A stretch of 64,000 nt of DNA, taken from contig CAYLKS010000004.1 in assembly GCA_964384205.1 (NCBI GenBank), positions 18,160-82,159 on the forward strand, read 5' to 3'. A program made the translations under genes and the position numbers. The DNA is from CAYLKS01 sp964384205 [NCBI: uncultured bacterium] (lineage in GTDB: Bacteria; JAGOEH01). Every line of letters starts with the position of its first letter. Positions within the stretch are counted from its first letter, which is position 1. The notes beneath the pieces were generated by a model. That model was not told the origin of the DNA and made no database searches. It saw only the letters and a program-made list of their open reading frames with translations. Positions 55,451-64,000 of the stretch are shown here, one piece after another.

Positions 55451-57487
55451 ATGAGAAAAAACTTAATAATACTTTCTTTGCTACTAATTTTTTCTATAAC
55501 CTTTGCTGATAAAACAACATGGATGTCCATAGGTTCTCTTCATGATTGGTATTCAAGTGCTGGTTGTGAAGTTGAAGTAGGTAGAAGACATGTTATTTCT
55601 GATCAGCAAGATGGTTTAAGGTGGAATGCTCAATTTAGATATCAGGATATAAAAGCAGCAAAGGCTTTATGGATCGGTGCCAAAAATTATTACGATCCTT
55701 TGGTTGAAAAAACTTTTAATTATAAAGTAGTTCATGCAGGCCCTCGTGTTTTAGATGATCGGTCTGAGTTTATGCCTGTTGAATTTAAAATGTATGGAAA
55801 ATTTGATAAACCAATGGTTATTGTTGATGGTATTCTTGCTGGAAGAATACAATATATGGATGATGTAGATGAAGTAGTTGATACATTAAAAGCAGATAGA
55901 ATGTTGTATAATGTAGTAAATACTTCTATCGGTATTACAATGACCCGTAAAATTTATGCTTTTTCCAATCCATATTATGATAATTTCTTTATTTATGATT
56001 ATGTATTCAAGAATACAGGAATTATAGATAAAAATGGTACTGTTTATGAACAGACTTTAAATGATGTTTACTTTCTCTGGATGTATAGATATGCTCCTAC
56101 AAGAGAAGTTTCTGTTTACGGTTATGGTTATCTACCACAATCTGTAAGCTGGGGGCATAGTGTTATAAATGATGCTATGGGAGAAGATCCAAATGCTGGA
56201 GATCCTTTTAGATGTCAGTTTGCATGGTTAGGTAAACATTCGAAAGCTGGATTTGACAATATAGGTGGCCCATGGTATAATTTTGATGGAAGATTGGGAG
56301 CACCGCAATATGTTGGTAATGTTGTTTTGCATGCTGATAAATCTGCTACAGATAAAACAGATGATCCTTATCAACCTATTTCAACTCAATATATCAGTTC
56401 TGACGCTCCAATAACTTCTAACAATAATCAATTTAATGAGCAACAAATGTCTGAAGAATATAACTTTATGATGTCAGGTCATCCTGATCAAACACATGCA
56501 GAACTTGTTGGTGATGATTATGCCGATATTGTTGGTGGTTCTCCCGGAGGATTTTCAGAAAGCGCAGGATTTGGACCATATCAATTAGCGCCTGGGGATA
56601 GTATTCATATTGTTATTGCTGAAGGTGTTTCTGGACTTTCACGAAGTGAAGCTTTCCGTATTGGTGATATATGGTTAAATGGTGCAGGTCCTTTTAAATT
56701 GCCTGATGGTTCTACCACAAATGATAGAGATGAATATAAAGATCAATGGGTCTATACTGGTCGTGATTCCATTTTACAAACTTTTGCAAGAGCAATGGAG
56801 GTTTATCAAAATGATTTTGAAGTGCCATCGCCTCCACCTCCACCTGATCTTTTTGAGGTTAAATCTGGTGGTGATAGAATCAAATTAAAATGGTCAAATA
56901 ATGCTGAAAGCTGGCCAAATTTTGCCGGATATAGAATTTACAGAGCTATTCATGTGCCGGATACTACTTATGAATTGATTTTCGAATGCGGTAAAGGTAC
57001 AGCCCATCCAGATATAGTTAATGAGTATGATGATATGACTGCTATCAGAGGTTTTAATTATTATTACTATATAACATCCTTTGATGACGGTTCTACAAAC
57101 AATATCGAACCAGGTGTTCCTTTAGAAAGTAGTAAATTTTATACTATGACCAGTGAACCTGCATATTTAAGAAGACCTCCTTCAAATGATTTAGATGGTA
57201 TTAGAATAGTTCCTAATCCTTATAATATTAGAGCGCGTGATCTTCAGTTCGGTGAAGGTGGTAAAGATAGATTAATGTTTTATAATTTACCTCCTGAGTG
57301 TACAATTAAAATTTTTACAGTTAGAGGAGATTTAATAACTACTATTGAGCATAATGACGGTAGTGGTGATGAAGAATGGAATTCAATTACTCAATATCGT
57401 CAGGTTGTTGTAAGTGGTGTATATATTGCTCATATAGAAACACCAGATGGTAGATCCGTGAATAAGAAATTTATTATTATTCGTTAA
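55451..57487 (+). CDS. Secreted protein with a C-terminal type IX-like sorting domain
   Basis: 678 residues with a signal peptide (MRKNLIILSLLLIFSITFA). The body is not recognised; a fibronectin III-like module seems to lie at about 475-555 (PPPPDLFEVKSGGDRIKLKW). The last 85 residues (RIVPNPYNI, KIFTVRGDLI, SGVYIAHIETPDGRS) have the layout of type A sorting domains used by the type IX (Por) system. It starts 12 nt after the TonB receptor gene. Together they may form a receptor/surface-protein pair. Confidence 0.75.
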   Translation: MRKNLIILSLLLIFSITFADKTTWMSIGSLHDWYSSAGCEVEVGRRHVISDQQDGLRWNAQFRYQDIKAAKALWIGAKNYYDPLVEKTFNYKVVHAGPRVLDDRSEFMPVEFKMYGKFDKPMVIVDGILAGRIQYMDDVDEVVDTLKADRMLYNVVNTSIGITMTRKIYAFSNPYYDNFFIYDYVFKNTGIIDKNGTVYEQTLNDVYFLWMYRYAPTREVSVYGYGYLPQSVSWGHSVINDAMGEDPNAGDPFRCQFAWLGKHSKAGFDNIGGPWYNFDGRLGAPQYVGNVVLHADKSATDKTDDPYQPISTQYISSDAPITSNNNQFNEQQMSEEYNFMMSGHPDQTHAELVGDDYADIVGGSPGGFSESAGFGPYQLAPGDSIHIVIAEGVSGLSRSEAFRIGDIWLNGAGPFKLPDGSTTNDRDEYKDQWVYTGRDSILQTFARAMEVYQNDFEVPSPPPPPDLFEVKSGGDRIKLKWSNNAESWPNFAGYRIYRAIHVPDTTYELIFECGKGTAHPDIVNEYDDMTAIRGFNYYYYITSFDDGSTNNIEPGVPLESSKFYTMTSEPAYLRRPPSNDLDGIRIVPNPYNIRARDLQFGEGGKDRLMFYNLPPECTIKIFTVRGDLITTIEHNDGSGDEEWNSITQYRQVVVSGVYIAHIETPDGRSVNKKFIIIR

Positions 57488-57509
57488 CTATAATATACAG
57501 GAGTATTCG

Positions 57510-58229
57510 ATGAAACGACAATTTAATTTTTTAGGCTTATTTTTTGCTCTCTTTGCAATACTAAGCTTTGCTTTTATGTATTGCTCTGATTACAAAGATG
57601 AGACTTATACTATCTCAAAAAATGACGGCACAGCTTGTGAAAACTTTACCTCAGCTTTTAGAATAGATACTATAGTGGATACTACAGAAGCAACTACTAC
57701 ATATGATACCGTTTATTTAGTTGATACTTTGGTTTCTTTTACATTGAATGAATTAGATGACGCCTGGAAAGAAGATACTGTATCTTCTGATTCTGCTATT
57801 ATCACAAATGAATTTGATAAATTAATTAGCAAATTAACAGAAAAAGATACAGCATTTGTTCAGGATTCCGCTTCAGATTATAAAAGCCATTCTTCTTTTC
57901 AAATTGAAATGGGGAACGCATTATTGAAACTTTCTGAATCTGAAGATGATACTTCTTATATTATTTTTGATAATAGCAGTAATTCCAATGAAAGTGATGT
58001 TATGTTATATTTTGCTGATTATATTGAAGTGAATCTTTGGTCTTCTTCTGGTAAAGTTATGCCTTATGAAAAAGATAGATTAGACCCTGAAACTGTTGCT
58101 TATTGTGATTTTATAAAAACTAAACTTTCTTTCCATGTGGAAGCTACACAATATATCATTCAGATTATCAGACATGATAAGACATTGAGTAATATCTTTT
58201 TAATGGTGTGTTTAAATAAAAATAATTAG
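57510..58229 (+). CDS. Putative lipoprotein of unknown function
   Basis: 239 residues. The N-terminus (MKRQFNFLGLFFALFAILSFAFMYC) is a hydrophobic signal ending at Cys25, a possible but atypical lipobox (FMYC). The body is Asp/Thr/Ser-rich and acidic, with no recognised domain. It lies 22 nt after the sorting-domain protein and 15 nt before the PorV-like gene, so it probably serves the same surface complex. Confidence 0.6.
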   Translation: MKRQFNFLGLFFALFAILSFAFMYCSDYKDETYTISKNDGTACENFTSAFRIDTIVDTTEATTTYDTVYLVDTLVSFTLNELDDAWKEDTVSSDSAIITNEFDKLISKLTEKDTAFVQDSASDYKSHSSFQIEMGNALLKLSESEDDTSYIIFDNSSNSNESDVMLYFADYIEVNLWSSSGKVMPYEKDRLDPETVAYCDFIKTKLSFHVEATQYIIQIIRHDKTLSNIFLMVCLNKNN

Positions 58230-58244
58230 CTTTACAGGAGATAA

Positions 58245-59240
58245 ATGATGAAAAAGGTTGTTTTATTAATTCTTATATTTTCTATAGCTTTAAGTCTTAC
58301 TACTGAAGCTAAGGAAAAGCTTGCACAGACTGGTATGCAGTTTTTAAGTGTTTCTACTGATTCTCGTGCTGCCGGTATGGGAGAAGCTGTTTCTACATTA
58401 AATCTTAAATCTACCTCTTTGTTTTTTAATCCTGCTGCAATGGCAAATTTAGGTGCTTTGTTTGACGTTACTTTTTCTCAGGTAGGATGGATAGCTGATA
58501 TAAAAATAAATTCTTTTTCTGCTGCTTTTAGTCCTGCTAACGGTATGTATGGCGTTTTCGGCATTACTGTTACAAGTATTGATTACGGCGAAATTGAAGG
58601 TACAATGGTATGGTCTAACCCGCAAGGTTATATTGATACAGAAATTCTAAAACCTTCTGCTTTAGCTGTGGGACTTGGCTATGCTCGAGCTTTATCTGAT
58701 AAATTCTCTATTGGCGGCCAGGTTAGAATGGTTAAAGAATATTTGGGCAAAAGTGTTGTTCCTATTGGTGAAACCGGTGATTATAAAGTAAAGAAAAATT
58801 TAGCAAATGCTGTTGCTTTTGATTTCGGTACATTATATAAGACAGGTTTCAAAAGTTTAACCATTGGTATGAATATCAGAAATTTTTCAAATGAAATTAC
58901 CTACGAAGATGAAGGTTTTCAGTTGCCTTTGACTTTCAAAATCGGTATATCAATGAATCTTGTAGATCTTATGGATCAGGAAAAATATAAAGCTCATGAA
59001 CTATATTTATCCATTGATGCAATACACCCGCGCTCTCATTCAGAACAATTAAATGTTGGTATGGAATACGGATTTTTAAAAACCTTCTATGCAAGATTTG
59101 GATATATGTATAATTATGACGAATATGGCATAACTTACGGTTTTGGTATTACAAAATTCGGAGTTTCCTTTGATTATAGTTATACTCCTTTTAAAACTTT
59201 TGATAATGTTCAGAGAATTACCGCTCGTTATTCATTTTAA
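58245..59240 (+). CDS. PorV/PorQ-like outer-membrane protein
   Basis: 331 residues with a signal peptide ending near TEA. The N-terminal part of the mature protein (AQTGMQFLSVSTDSRAAGMG, then SLFFNPAAMANLG) is the characteristic motif of the PorV/PorQ family, beta-barrels of the FadL type that in type IX secretion shuttle substrates to the attachment complex. It ends in ARYSF with a terminal Phe. Placement amid two sorting-domain proteins supports a secretion role. Confidence 0.82.
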   Translation: MMKKVVLLILIFSIALSLTTEAKEKLAQTGMQFLSVSTDSRAAGMGEAVSTLNLKSTSLFFNPAAMANLGALFDVTFSQVGWIADIKINSFSAAFSPANGMYGVFGITVTSIDYGEIEGTMVWSNPQGYIDTEILKPSALAVGLGYARALSDKFSIGGQVRMVKEYLGKSVVPIGETGDYKVKKNLANAVAFDFGTLYKTGFKSLTIGMNIRNFSNEITYEDEGFQLPLTFKIGISMNLVDLMDQEKYKAHELYLSIDAIHPRSHSEQLNVGMEYGFLKTFYARFGYMYNYDEYGITYGFGITKFGVSFDYSYTPFKTFDNVQRITARYSF

Positions 59241-59255
59241 TTAAGGGAGTTTTTT

Positions 59256-60488
59256 ATGAAGAATGTTTTTATAAAATTTTTATTAGTTATAACTTTAATT
59301 GTTCCTTTTGTTCTATTCACTAATTGTGAAAATAACGATATTCCAAAACCAATTTTTGATAAAGACCCGGGCGGACCAAATCCTTCTATTACATCGATCA
59401 CACCTTCAGATAAAGCATTCTCAGGCATTACTGTTATTGAAATTGCCGGGGAAAATTTTAAAAATAATATTGAAGATAATTTCGTTTATTTTAATACTGA
59501 AAGTGGAACAGTTTTAGAAGCAAGTGAAAACTTGCTTAAAGTAAGAGTCCCAAATATAGTAAGTGATTCGGTTAAAATTAAAGTTGCAGTTTCCGGTGCT
59601 TACAATTTTGCTGTTTATGATAAAAAATTTGTATTAGAACCTGCTGCTATTAAGTATGGAAATTTCGGTCAGTATGATAAAATAAATGCTATTTGTATGG
59701 ATAAAGATGAAAATCTTTATATTCATGAAGGTTCAAAAGATATTGTAAAATTCACTCCTGACGGGGAACTTTCAACCGCTATTACAACAGATGCTTCTGT
59801 TGTCAATTCCATGAAATTTGGGCCTTGTAATACAATCTATTACGTGAGAAAAAATAAATATCTATATGTTGCAAAGTTGGATGATGGCACAGTTGAAAAA
59901 TTTGCTACACTTTCCGGAAGATTATATGATCTTGATTTTGATGAAAATGGTATAATTTATACTGCCGGTAGATCCAATATTTTATTCTCTGTAAAAAAAG
60001 ATGGTTCTTTTATAGAAGCTGCTGATTATACAAAATTTTATATTTCTGCTGTACGTGTTTATAATGGTTATGTCTATGTTGCTGGTGAATATAAAGGAAC
60101 TGATTCTTCTATTCCAAAAACTGGTATCTGGAGAAATAAGATTTTAGGTGACGGTGAACTTGGTGATAGAGAACTTGTGTTTGATTGGTATTCTTATGCC
60201 GGAGATAAAGGCATTTTAATTGCTTCTTTGACATTTGATAAAGATGGAAATATGTATGTTGGTGGTGATCGTGAAGTAACTATAACAGTTATTGATAAAA
60301 ACGGCACTGCTTCTGTTTTGTATGAAGGTGTTATTCTGCCACCAGCTGTTAATATGATATGGGGTAATAGTAACTATATCTATTATTATCAAAAGGATTC
60401 AAGAAATAAAGATAATATTCAAATTACAAGAGTTACTGTTACTACAACAGGTGCCCCATATTATGGAAGAATTTTGCCCTGTAATTAG
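59256..60488 (+). CDS. IPT/TIG and beta-propeller putative lipoprotein
   Basis: 410 residues. The signal peptide leads to Cys24 (VLFTNC), so a lipid anchor is likely though the lipobox is loose. Residues about 45-125 are an IPT/TIG Ig-like domain (SITSITPSDKAFSG, VIEIAGENF). The rest has NHL/SMP30-like propeller repeats (AICMDKDENLYIHEG, LDFDENGIIYTAG, LTFDKDGNMYVGG). Surface or periplasmic binding protein by inference. Last gene of the tightly spaced run. Confidence 0.72.
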   Translation: MKNVFIKFLLVITLIVPFVLFTNCENNDIPKPIFDKDPGGPNPSITSITPSDKAFSGITVIEIAGENFKNNIEDNFVYFNTESGTVLEASENLLKVRVPNIVSDSVKIKVAVSGAYNFAVYDKKFVLEPAAIKYGNFGQYDKINAICMDKDENLYIHEGSKDIVKFTPDGELSTAITTDASVVNSMKFGPCNTIYYVRKNKYLYVAKLDDGTVEKFATLSGRLYDLDFDENGIIYTAGRSNILFSVKKDGSFIEAADYTKFYISAVRVYNGYVYVAGEYKGTDSSIPKTGIWRNKILGDGELGDRELVFDWYSYAGDKGILIASLTFDKDGNMYVGGDREVTITVIDKNGTASVLYEGVILPPAVNMIWGNSNYIYYYQKDSRNKDNIQITRVTVTTTGAPYYGRILPCN

Positions 60489-60495
60489 TTACTAT

Positions 60496-60529
60496 CTGGG
60501 AATTTTTATGAACTGGGAATTTTTAAGAA
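60496..60529. repeat. Tandem duplication of a 17-nt unit
   Basis: CTGGGAATTTTTATGAA (60496-60512) is repeated directly as CTGGGAATTTTTAAGAA (60513-60529), one difference. Confidence 0.85.
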
Positions 60530-60556
60530 TTCAAAAAAGTTTTCTTTTTTGAAAGA
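60530..60556 (+). terminator. Perfect hairpin after the surface operon, possible weak terminator
   Basis: TTCAAAAAAG (60530-60539) and CTTTTTTGAA (60544-60553) form a 10-bp stem with a TTTT loop. Only 2 of 10 pairs are G-C, and the following T-run starts 7 nt later, so termination would be weak. Confidence 0.4.
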
Positions 60557-60607
60557 CGTTTTTTTACTTAATGTTGTTTAATTAAAAACTAAGATGGAGG
60601 GAGCCTT

Positions 60608-62017
60608 ATGAAAAAAGCTCTGTTAGTTTTGTTGGTACTTTTTATCGGTGCAAGTTATTCCCTTGCAAAATGGGAATTTGAGGAAGATTTTTTCTATGCT
60701 ACAAATCCTCATGGTGTTGTAGTTGATCCTGACGGTAAAATATGGATTATTACTTATAAGCAGAGTACTGATACTGTTTTCTTTACTGATCCTGCAGATA
60801 CTATGTATATAAGACCTATTTATATTTTTAATCCTGATGGTAGCCAAGCAGATTTTTCTCCTCTTAAGTTTTATACTTATGAAGGACAAACCGATACAAT
60901 GGATTATTACGGAAGAGGTATTACAAAAGATCAAAATGGAAATATCATCTTTACTGGAACTCGTTATTCTTCAAACAGGCCTGAACGTACTGAAAATGGT
61001 GGAAAAGATGGTGTAATTATGAGATTTGATTATAAAACAGGTGAGCTTCTTACAAGAAAAGTTTTACCTCCACCTCATTATCCAACAAGAGCAGCTGTTG
61101 ATGAGAATGGATTTACTTACGTAGGTTATGTTGTTGCTGGCACTGCTCCTACTTATATTTTGGATGAAGATTTTGAGGTTTATAATTATGTAATTGAAGA
61201 AAATTCAAATTATATTGCAAGAGGTATGGCTGTAAGTCCTGATGGTAAAGATGTTTTTATTGGTACTATATATAGTTCTCCAATTAACGGTGTTCTACAT
61301 TATCATTCTGATGATGGTCCTGATGGAACTTATGAATGTGTTGATACATTAGGTTCAGTTTTTCATTATGATAATGACGGCAATTTAGTAATGGATAAAG
61401 CAATGTGGGGACAATCTGTTGATTTTGGCCCTTATGGTGATAAAATGATGCTTTATGTTGGTACTTACTGGGATGTTAATGAAAATGATTTTAGAACATG
61501 GTATATTTTAGACCCTGAAAATAATTATGCAATTGTTGATAGTTTCGGTACTCCTGGAACTTTAGTTGATGGTGCAGTTCCAGTAGAAGATACTGCATAT
61601 TTCCCACCAAAAGGTGACCAACTTTATGCCCCAAGATTTGCTGATTGGACTGCTGATGGAAAAACTATGTACACATGCGATTTTGATGGTAATGTTGTTA
61701 AAAAATGGGTGTGGGTTGAAACTGATGTAAAGGAAAATAAAGTTGTTGTAAACAAAAATTTTGATTTAGGACAGAACTATCCTAATCCTTTCAATCCTGA
61801 AACTGTTATTCCTTTCTCTTTAAAGAAAGAAGCTAAGGTTACATTGGCTGTATATGACTTAACAGGTAGAAAAGTTAAAACTTTAGTAAATAGTGTATAT
61901 CCTGCTGGTAATCATAAAGTAACTTTCAAAGCTGATGGCATTGGCTCAGGTGTATATTTCTATAGATTGACTGTTGATAAGCAATCTATGGTTAAAACTA
62001 TGGTTATCACAAAATAA
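60608..62017 (+). CDS. Secreted beta-propeller protein with a type IX-like C-terminal sorting domain
   Basis: 469 residues with a signal peptide (MKKALLVLLVLFIGASYSLA). Propeller-like repeats (GVVVDPDGKIWIITY, GITKDQNGNIIFTG, AAVDENGFTYVGY) fill the middle. The last 80 residues are a clear sorting domain: QNYPNPFNPETVIPFSL, VYDLTGRKVKTLV, GSGVYFYRLTV. This form is widespread in Calditrichota, Ignavibacteria, Marinimicrobia and relatives. GGAGGGAG precedes the ATG. It has its own terminator, and lies 119 nt after the preceding operon. Confidence 0.83.
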   Translation: MKKALLVLLVLFIGASYSLAKWEFEEDFFYATNPHGVVVDPDGKIWIITYKQSTDTVFFTDPADTMYIRPIYIFNPDGSQADFSPLKFYTYEGQTDTMDYYGRGITKDQNGNIIFTGTRYSSNRPERTENGGKDGVIMRFDYKTGELLTRKVLPPPHYPTRAAVDENGFTYVGYVVAGTAPTYILDEDFEVYNYVIEENSNYIARGMAVSPDGKDVFIGTIYSSPINGVLHYHSDDGPDGTYECVDTLGSVFHYDNDGNLVMDKAMWGQSVDFGPYGDKMMLYVGTYWDVNENDFRTWYILDPENNYAIVDSFGTPGTLVDGAVPVEDTAYFPPKGDQLYAPRFADWTADGKTMYTCDFDGNVVKKWVWVETDVKENKVVVNKNFDLGQNYPNPFNPETVIPFSLKKEAKVTLAVYDLTGRKVKTLVNSVYPAGNHKVTFKADGIGSGVYFYRLTVDKQSMVKTMVITK

Positions 62018-62044
62018 AATTCCATATCAGGAGTATAAAAAATC

Positions 62045-62079
62045 AAGCCCTATGGGATTTTTTCCATAGGGCTTTTTTA
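62045..62079 (+). terminator. Rho-independent terminator of the propeller/sorting-domain gene
   Basis: AAGCCCTATGG (62045-62055) pairs with CCATAGGGCTT (62064-62074), 11 bp, followed by a T-run. Confidence 0.92.
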
Positions 62080-62550
62080 TTTATAAAAAGAGTTTCTTTT
62101 ATTGTATTTTATTGTATTATTTACGGGAATACAGACTAAGTTATACCGGGCATTTTACGGTGGTAGGCGGATACTTTGGCAATAGGGATAAAATATTTTT
62201 TAATTTTTGGAATAAATTCTACGGCAATGATTAAAATATCATTTTAGCTTTAATTTATTATTTTTTTGCAATAATATTATATTGTTTGATTGCAAAATAG
62301 TTTTATTGAGAGAAAATGGTTTAGTTAATTTTTTAAGAGATATTTTTGCATATTTTTAAATTATTATTGTTTTAAGATTAAAATTGTTGGGGAAAATCAA
62401 ATTTTCTGTTTAAATTATAGGGATTGAGGAGAACTCAGGCGTCTGTTTTTTTTCTGGTTTTATTCTGGGGATTTTTTTTAATTTGATAAAAATAATACAT
62501 TAACCACAGAATCTATAGCAATATTGTTACTTTATTTTTTTAAAAAGTTA

Positions 62551-62613
62551 TGGTGGTGTGCGCCCGTTTCCCGTCCTTTGTTCCTTGCTTGCGTGCCCTC
62601 GTGGTTTCTGTCC
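62551..62613. repeat. GC-rich patch, possible relic of an interspersed repeat
   Basis: 38 of 63 bases are G or C in a surrounding that is mostly A and T. The minus strand reads GGACAGAAACCACGAGGGCA, a phrase type (ACCAC..AG.GCAC) that recurs in noncoding interspersed sequences of many bacteria. A related AACCACAGAA sits upstream near 62503. One copy only, so its nature is uncertain. Confidence 0.35.
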
Positions 62614-63221
62614 AATTGTTTTATTTTATGATTTTTTGCGTATATCTGTTTTTTATATACAACTGGAAATATTTTTATGGATAATTTTATATATTAAATA
62701 TTAGAATATAAAAATTATTTTGTGATTAATTGGCGATTGTTTATGTTATATTGTTTGTGTATATAGGGGGGTAAGTGATTTTAAAATTGATTCCCTCAAA
62801 TTCACTGTAACAAAATATGCAAGATGTTTAATATAACTTGTTATATGTTAAAAATAGGCTATCCTTCAGGGGGTATATCCTATGAATGATTATTAATATA
62901 TTTTTTATGATATTTTTGAAAAATTTGTTTTTATTTTTGAGATTTGCATCAGATTAAAAAAAAATTGTAAAATTTTTTTATTGGGGAAAAAAATAAAAAT
63001 ATGAGTCGAAAAAGACACAAAAATAATAGTTTTGAGATTTTTTTTGCACATTTTTGGAGTTATGTTTTAATGTAGAAAATCCTTTTACATTATAATAATC
63101 GGCATAACTGCTTGAAAATTAATAGGAAAAAATATTATATTTTTTTTAGATTTATTTTAAAAATTGGCATATTTATAGCATACTATAAAGAAGCGCCGGC
63201 AAAAATGAAAAAAATTTTTGC

Positions 63222-63249
63222 TTGACAAATAAAAGAAGAATGATTAAAT
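63222..63249 (+). promoter_or_regulatory. Promoter of the last, partial gene
   Basis: TTGACA at 63222-63227, 16-bp spacer, TTAAAT at 63244-63249 with an upstream TGa (extended -10). Start near 63256, giving a leader of about 184 nt. Confidence 0.5.
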
Positions 63250-63255
63250 TTTAAA

Positions 63256-63439
63256 TGAATTTTTCGGCTAAAAGCAAGCAAGCCGGCAAAACAGATAGAG
63301 TATAAACTATCAAACGAAAGGAGGGTGATTGGGAACAAAAAGCTCAGCTGTGAGAGGCATCTATTGTGGTTTCGTTTCGAGTTTGTCGAGTTTTGTGACA
63401 AGCCCGAAGAGATGTTTAACTAAACGTAAGGAGGAAAAT
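63256..63439 (+). promoter_or_regulatory. Structured 5' leader of unknown class
   Basis: Possible stems: CGGCT (63265-63269) with AGCCG (63281-63285); GATAG (63294-63298) with CTATC (63307-63311); AAACGAAA (63312-63319) with TTTCGTTT (63370-63377), a perfect 8-bp long-range stem; CTCA (63343-63346) with TGAG (63351-63354); TTGTC (63383-63387) with GACAA (63397-63401). It matches no riboswitch consensus I can recall with confidence. Confidence 0.5.
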
Positions 63440-64000
63440 GTGAGTAAAAAATTTGGATGGAGCTTGATCATCTTTGTGATGATTTTTGCTTTTGCAAGTA
63501 TGTCTTTTGCAGCTCCAAGGCCAAATAATGCAGGTTCAGGTAGCAAATTAAAATCATTGACCGGTACTAACTGGTTTTATGCTGCCGCTCATAACCTGGT
63601 TTATTGGAAAGTAGATGGTAGCACATTTCATGCTAATGGTGATAGTGCATGGATGACCGGTTCAACAGATGATAGTCTCGTTGAGATCCCATCAAGATAT
63701 ACATGGGGTATAGATGGTAGTAAAGAATATGTTGCTGATGTTACAAATAAGATTCGTACTACTGCTAACCATATTAATTCTTTAGGTGATGGAATGTATA
63801 TTATTGGGCAGAACGCTAATGCTGTTCCTGTTGTTAAAGTAGACCTTGCCCATAATACAGATAATATCCATATATATGGTATGACAGTTACCATTTTCGG
63901 TAATTCTGAATTTAACCCTTATGAAGATTTGATGCCTGTTGATACTACATATTCTTCAGGTTTACAAATCTGGGCTGAAAATGCTACAGGTATTAGTGGT
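63440..64000 (+). CDS. Exported protein, 3'-truncated by the window end
   Basis: GTG at 63440 with AAGGAGG (63428-63434) 5 nt upstream opens a frame of 187 codons that runs off the window. The N-terminus (MSKKFGWSLIIFVMIFAFAS) is a signal peptide probably cleaved in SFAAP. The mature part starts with Asn/Gly/Ser-rich sequence, then a domain rich in Thr, Asn and Tyr with repeated GMYIIG- or GMTVTIFG-like strands, as in surface or beta-helix proteins. No family recognised. Expect a large secreted protein, possibly with a sorting domain at the missing end. Confidence 0.8.
   Translation, partial: MSKKFGWSLIIFVMIFAFASMSFAAPRPNNAGSGSKLKSLTGTNWFYAAAHNLVYWKVDGSTFHANGDSAWMTGSTDDSLVEIPSRYTWGIDGSKEYVADVTNKIRTTANHINSLGDGMYIIGQNANAVPVVKVDLAHNTDNIHIYGMTVTIFGNSEFNPYEDLMPVDTTYSSGLQIWAENATGISG

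Larger units (their letters stand above)
62018..63439. other. 1.4-kb gene-free region
   Basis: Holds the terminator at 62045-62079, a GC-rich patch at 62551-62613, and, from 63222, the promoter and leader of the last gene. The minus-strand reading frames between 63183 and 63894 lie opposite this leader or the gene, without ribosome-binding sites or domain-like sequence, and were left out. Otherwise AT-rich, with no gene I can support. Confidence 0.6.

Noticed and set aside
62840-62890. Imperfect palindrome around TAGGCTATCC
   Set aside because: Pairing is poor and there is no gene nearby for it to serve.
63256-63439. c-di-GMP-I riboswitch
   Set aside because: A GGCAAAAC stretch, a stem and an ACGAAAG segment are suggestive, but the conserved ACGCAAAGCC core and the 3' tetraloop-receptor part are missing.
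63183-63894. Minus-strand reading frames near the end of the window
   Set aside because: They lie opposite the leader and the signal-peptide-bearing gene at 63440 and have no ribosome-binding sites.

Overview
The window is AT-rich throughout and gene-dense to about 62 kb. Several things point to a Gram-negative bacterium of the FCB superphylum (the wider group around Bacteroidota, Calditrichota, Marinimicrobia and relatives). It has TonB-dependent receptors with N-terminal carboxypeptidase-like domains, a PorV-like outer-membrane protein, two proteins ending in type IX secretion (Por) type sorting domains, and a short primary sigma factor without region 1.1. The promoters look like the classical TTGACA/TATAAT type with 16-17 bp spacers, not the Bacteroidota TTTG/TAnnTTTG type, which argues for a lineage outside Bacteroidota proper. 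I cannot name the phylum from this sequence alone. No phage, insertion sequence or CRISPR array was seen.

Layout. 1-1305: end of a PilZ protein with two receiver-like domains. 1676-7939: threonine operon thrA-asd-thrB-thrC plus a DUF2284 gene. 7993-13075 (minus): pgsA-like CDP-alcohol phosphatidyltransferase, family 2 glycosyltransferase, MinD/ParA-like ATPase, HAD nucleotidase, TatD nuclease, ROK kinase. 13351-14694: gdhA with its own promoter and terminator. 14909-17686: a TonB-dependent receptor. 17776-18735: a Gate-domain membrane protein. 18740-30630 (minus): one very tight operon of thirteen genes holding cheA, cheW, cheR, cheD, cheB and cheY, a kinase-less CheA paralogue, a double-receiver pseudokinase, and a partner-switching set (receiver-PP2C phosphatase, two RsbW-like kinases, two STAS domains). 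No chemoreceptor or flagellar gene is present. 30871-34241: pqqD-like, rlmI-like, a lysine-rich unknown, nth, ZIP transporter. 34242-34906: an intergenic region with a long hairpin that buries the ribosome-binding site of a 30-codon ORF. 34907-41450: an arginine operon of the acetylated-intermediate type (acetylornithine carbamoyltransferase, argG, acetylcitrulline deacetylase, NAGS-NAGK fusion, argC, argH).

41485-42924 (minus): a sulfatase. 43236-46383 (minus): rpoD-like sigma factor, YbbR protein, tyrS and tRNA-Gln(CUG). 46593-51709: TetR regulator, LolA-like protein, outer-membrane protein, RND/MMPL exporter, with a palindromic operator at the regulator's promoter. 52256-62017: a surface-protein operon (TonB receptor with an upstream 20-codon uORF, sorting-domain protein, putative lipoproteins, PorV-like protein, propeller protein with a sorting domain). 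62018-63439: 1.4 kb without a gene, ending in a promoter and a structured leader. 63440 to the end: start of an exported protein that runs out of the window.

The most unusual parts are the chemosensory and partner-switching operon with several signalling domains that have lost catalytic residues in a patterned way, the ribosome-binding-site hairpin with its small ORF, and the acetylcitrulline-type arginine operon.
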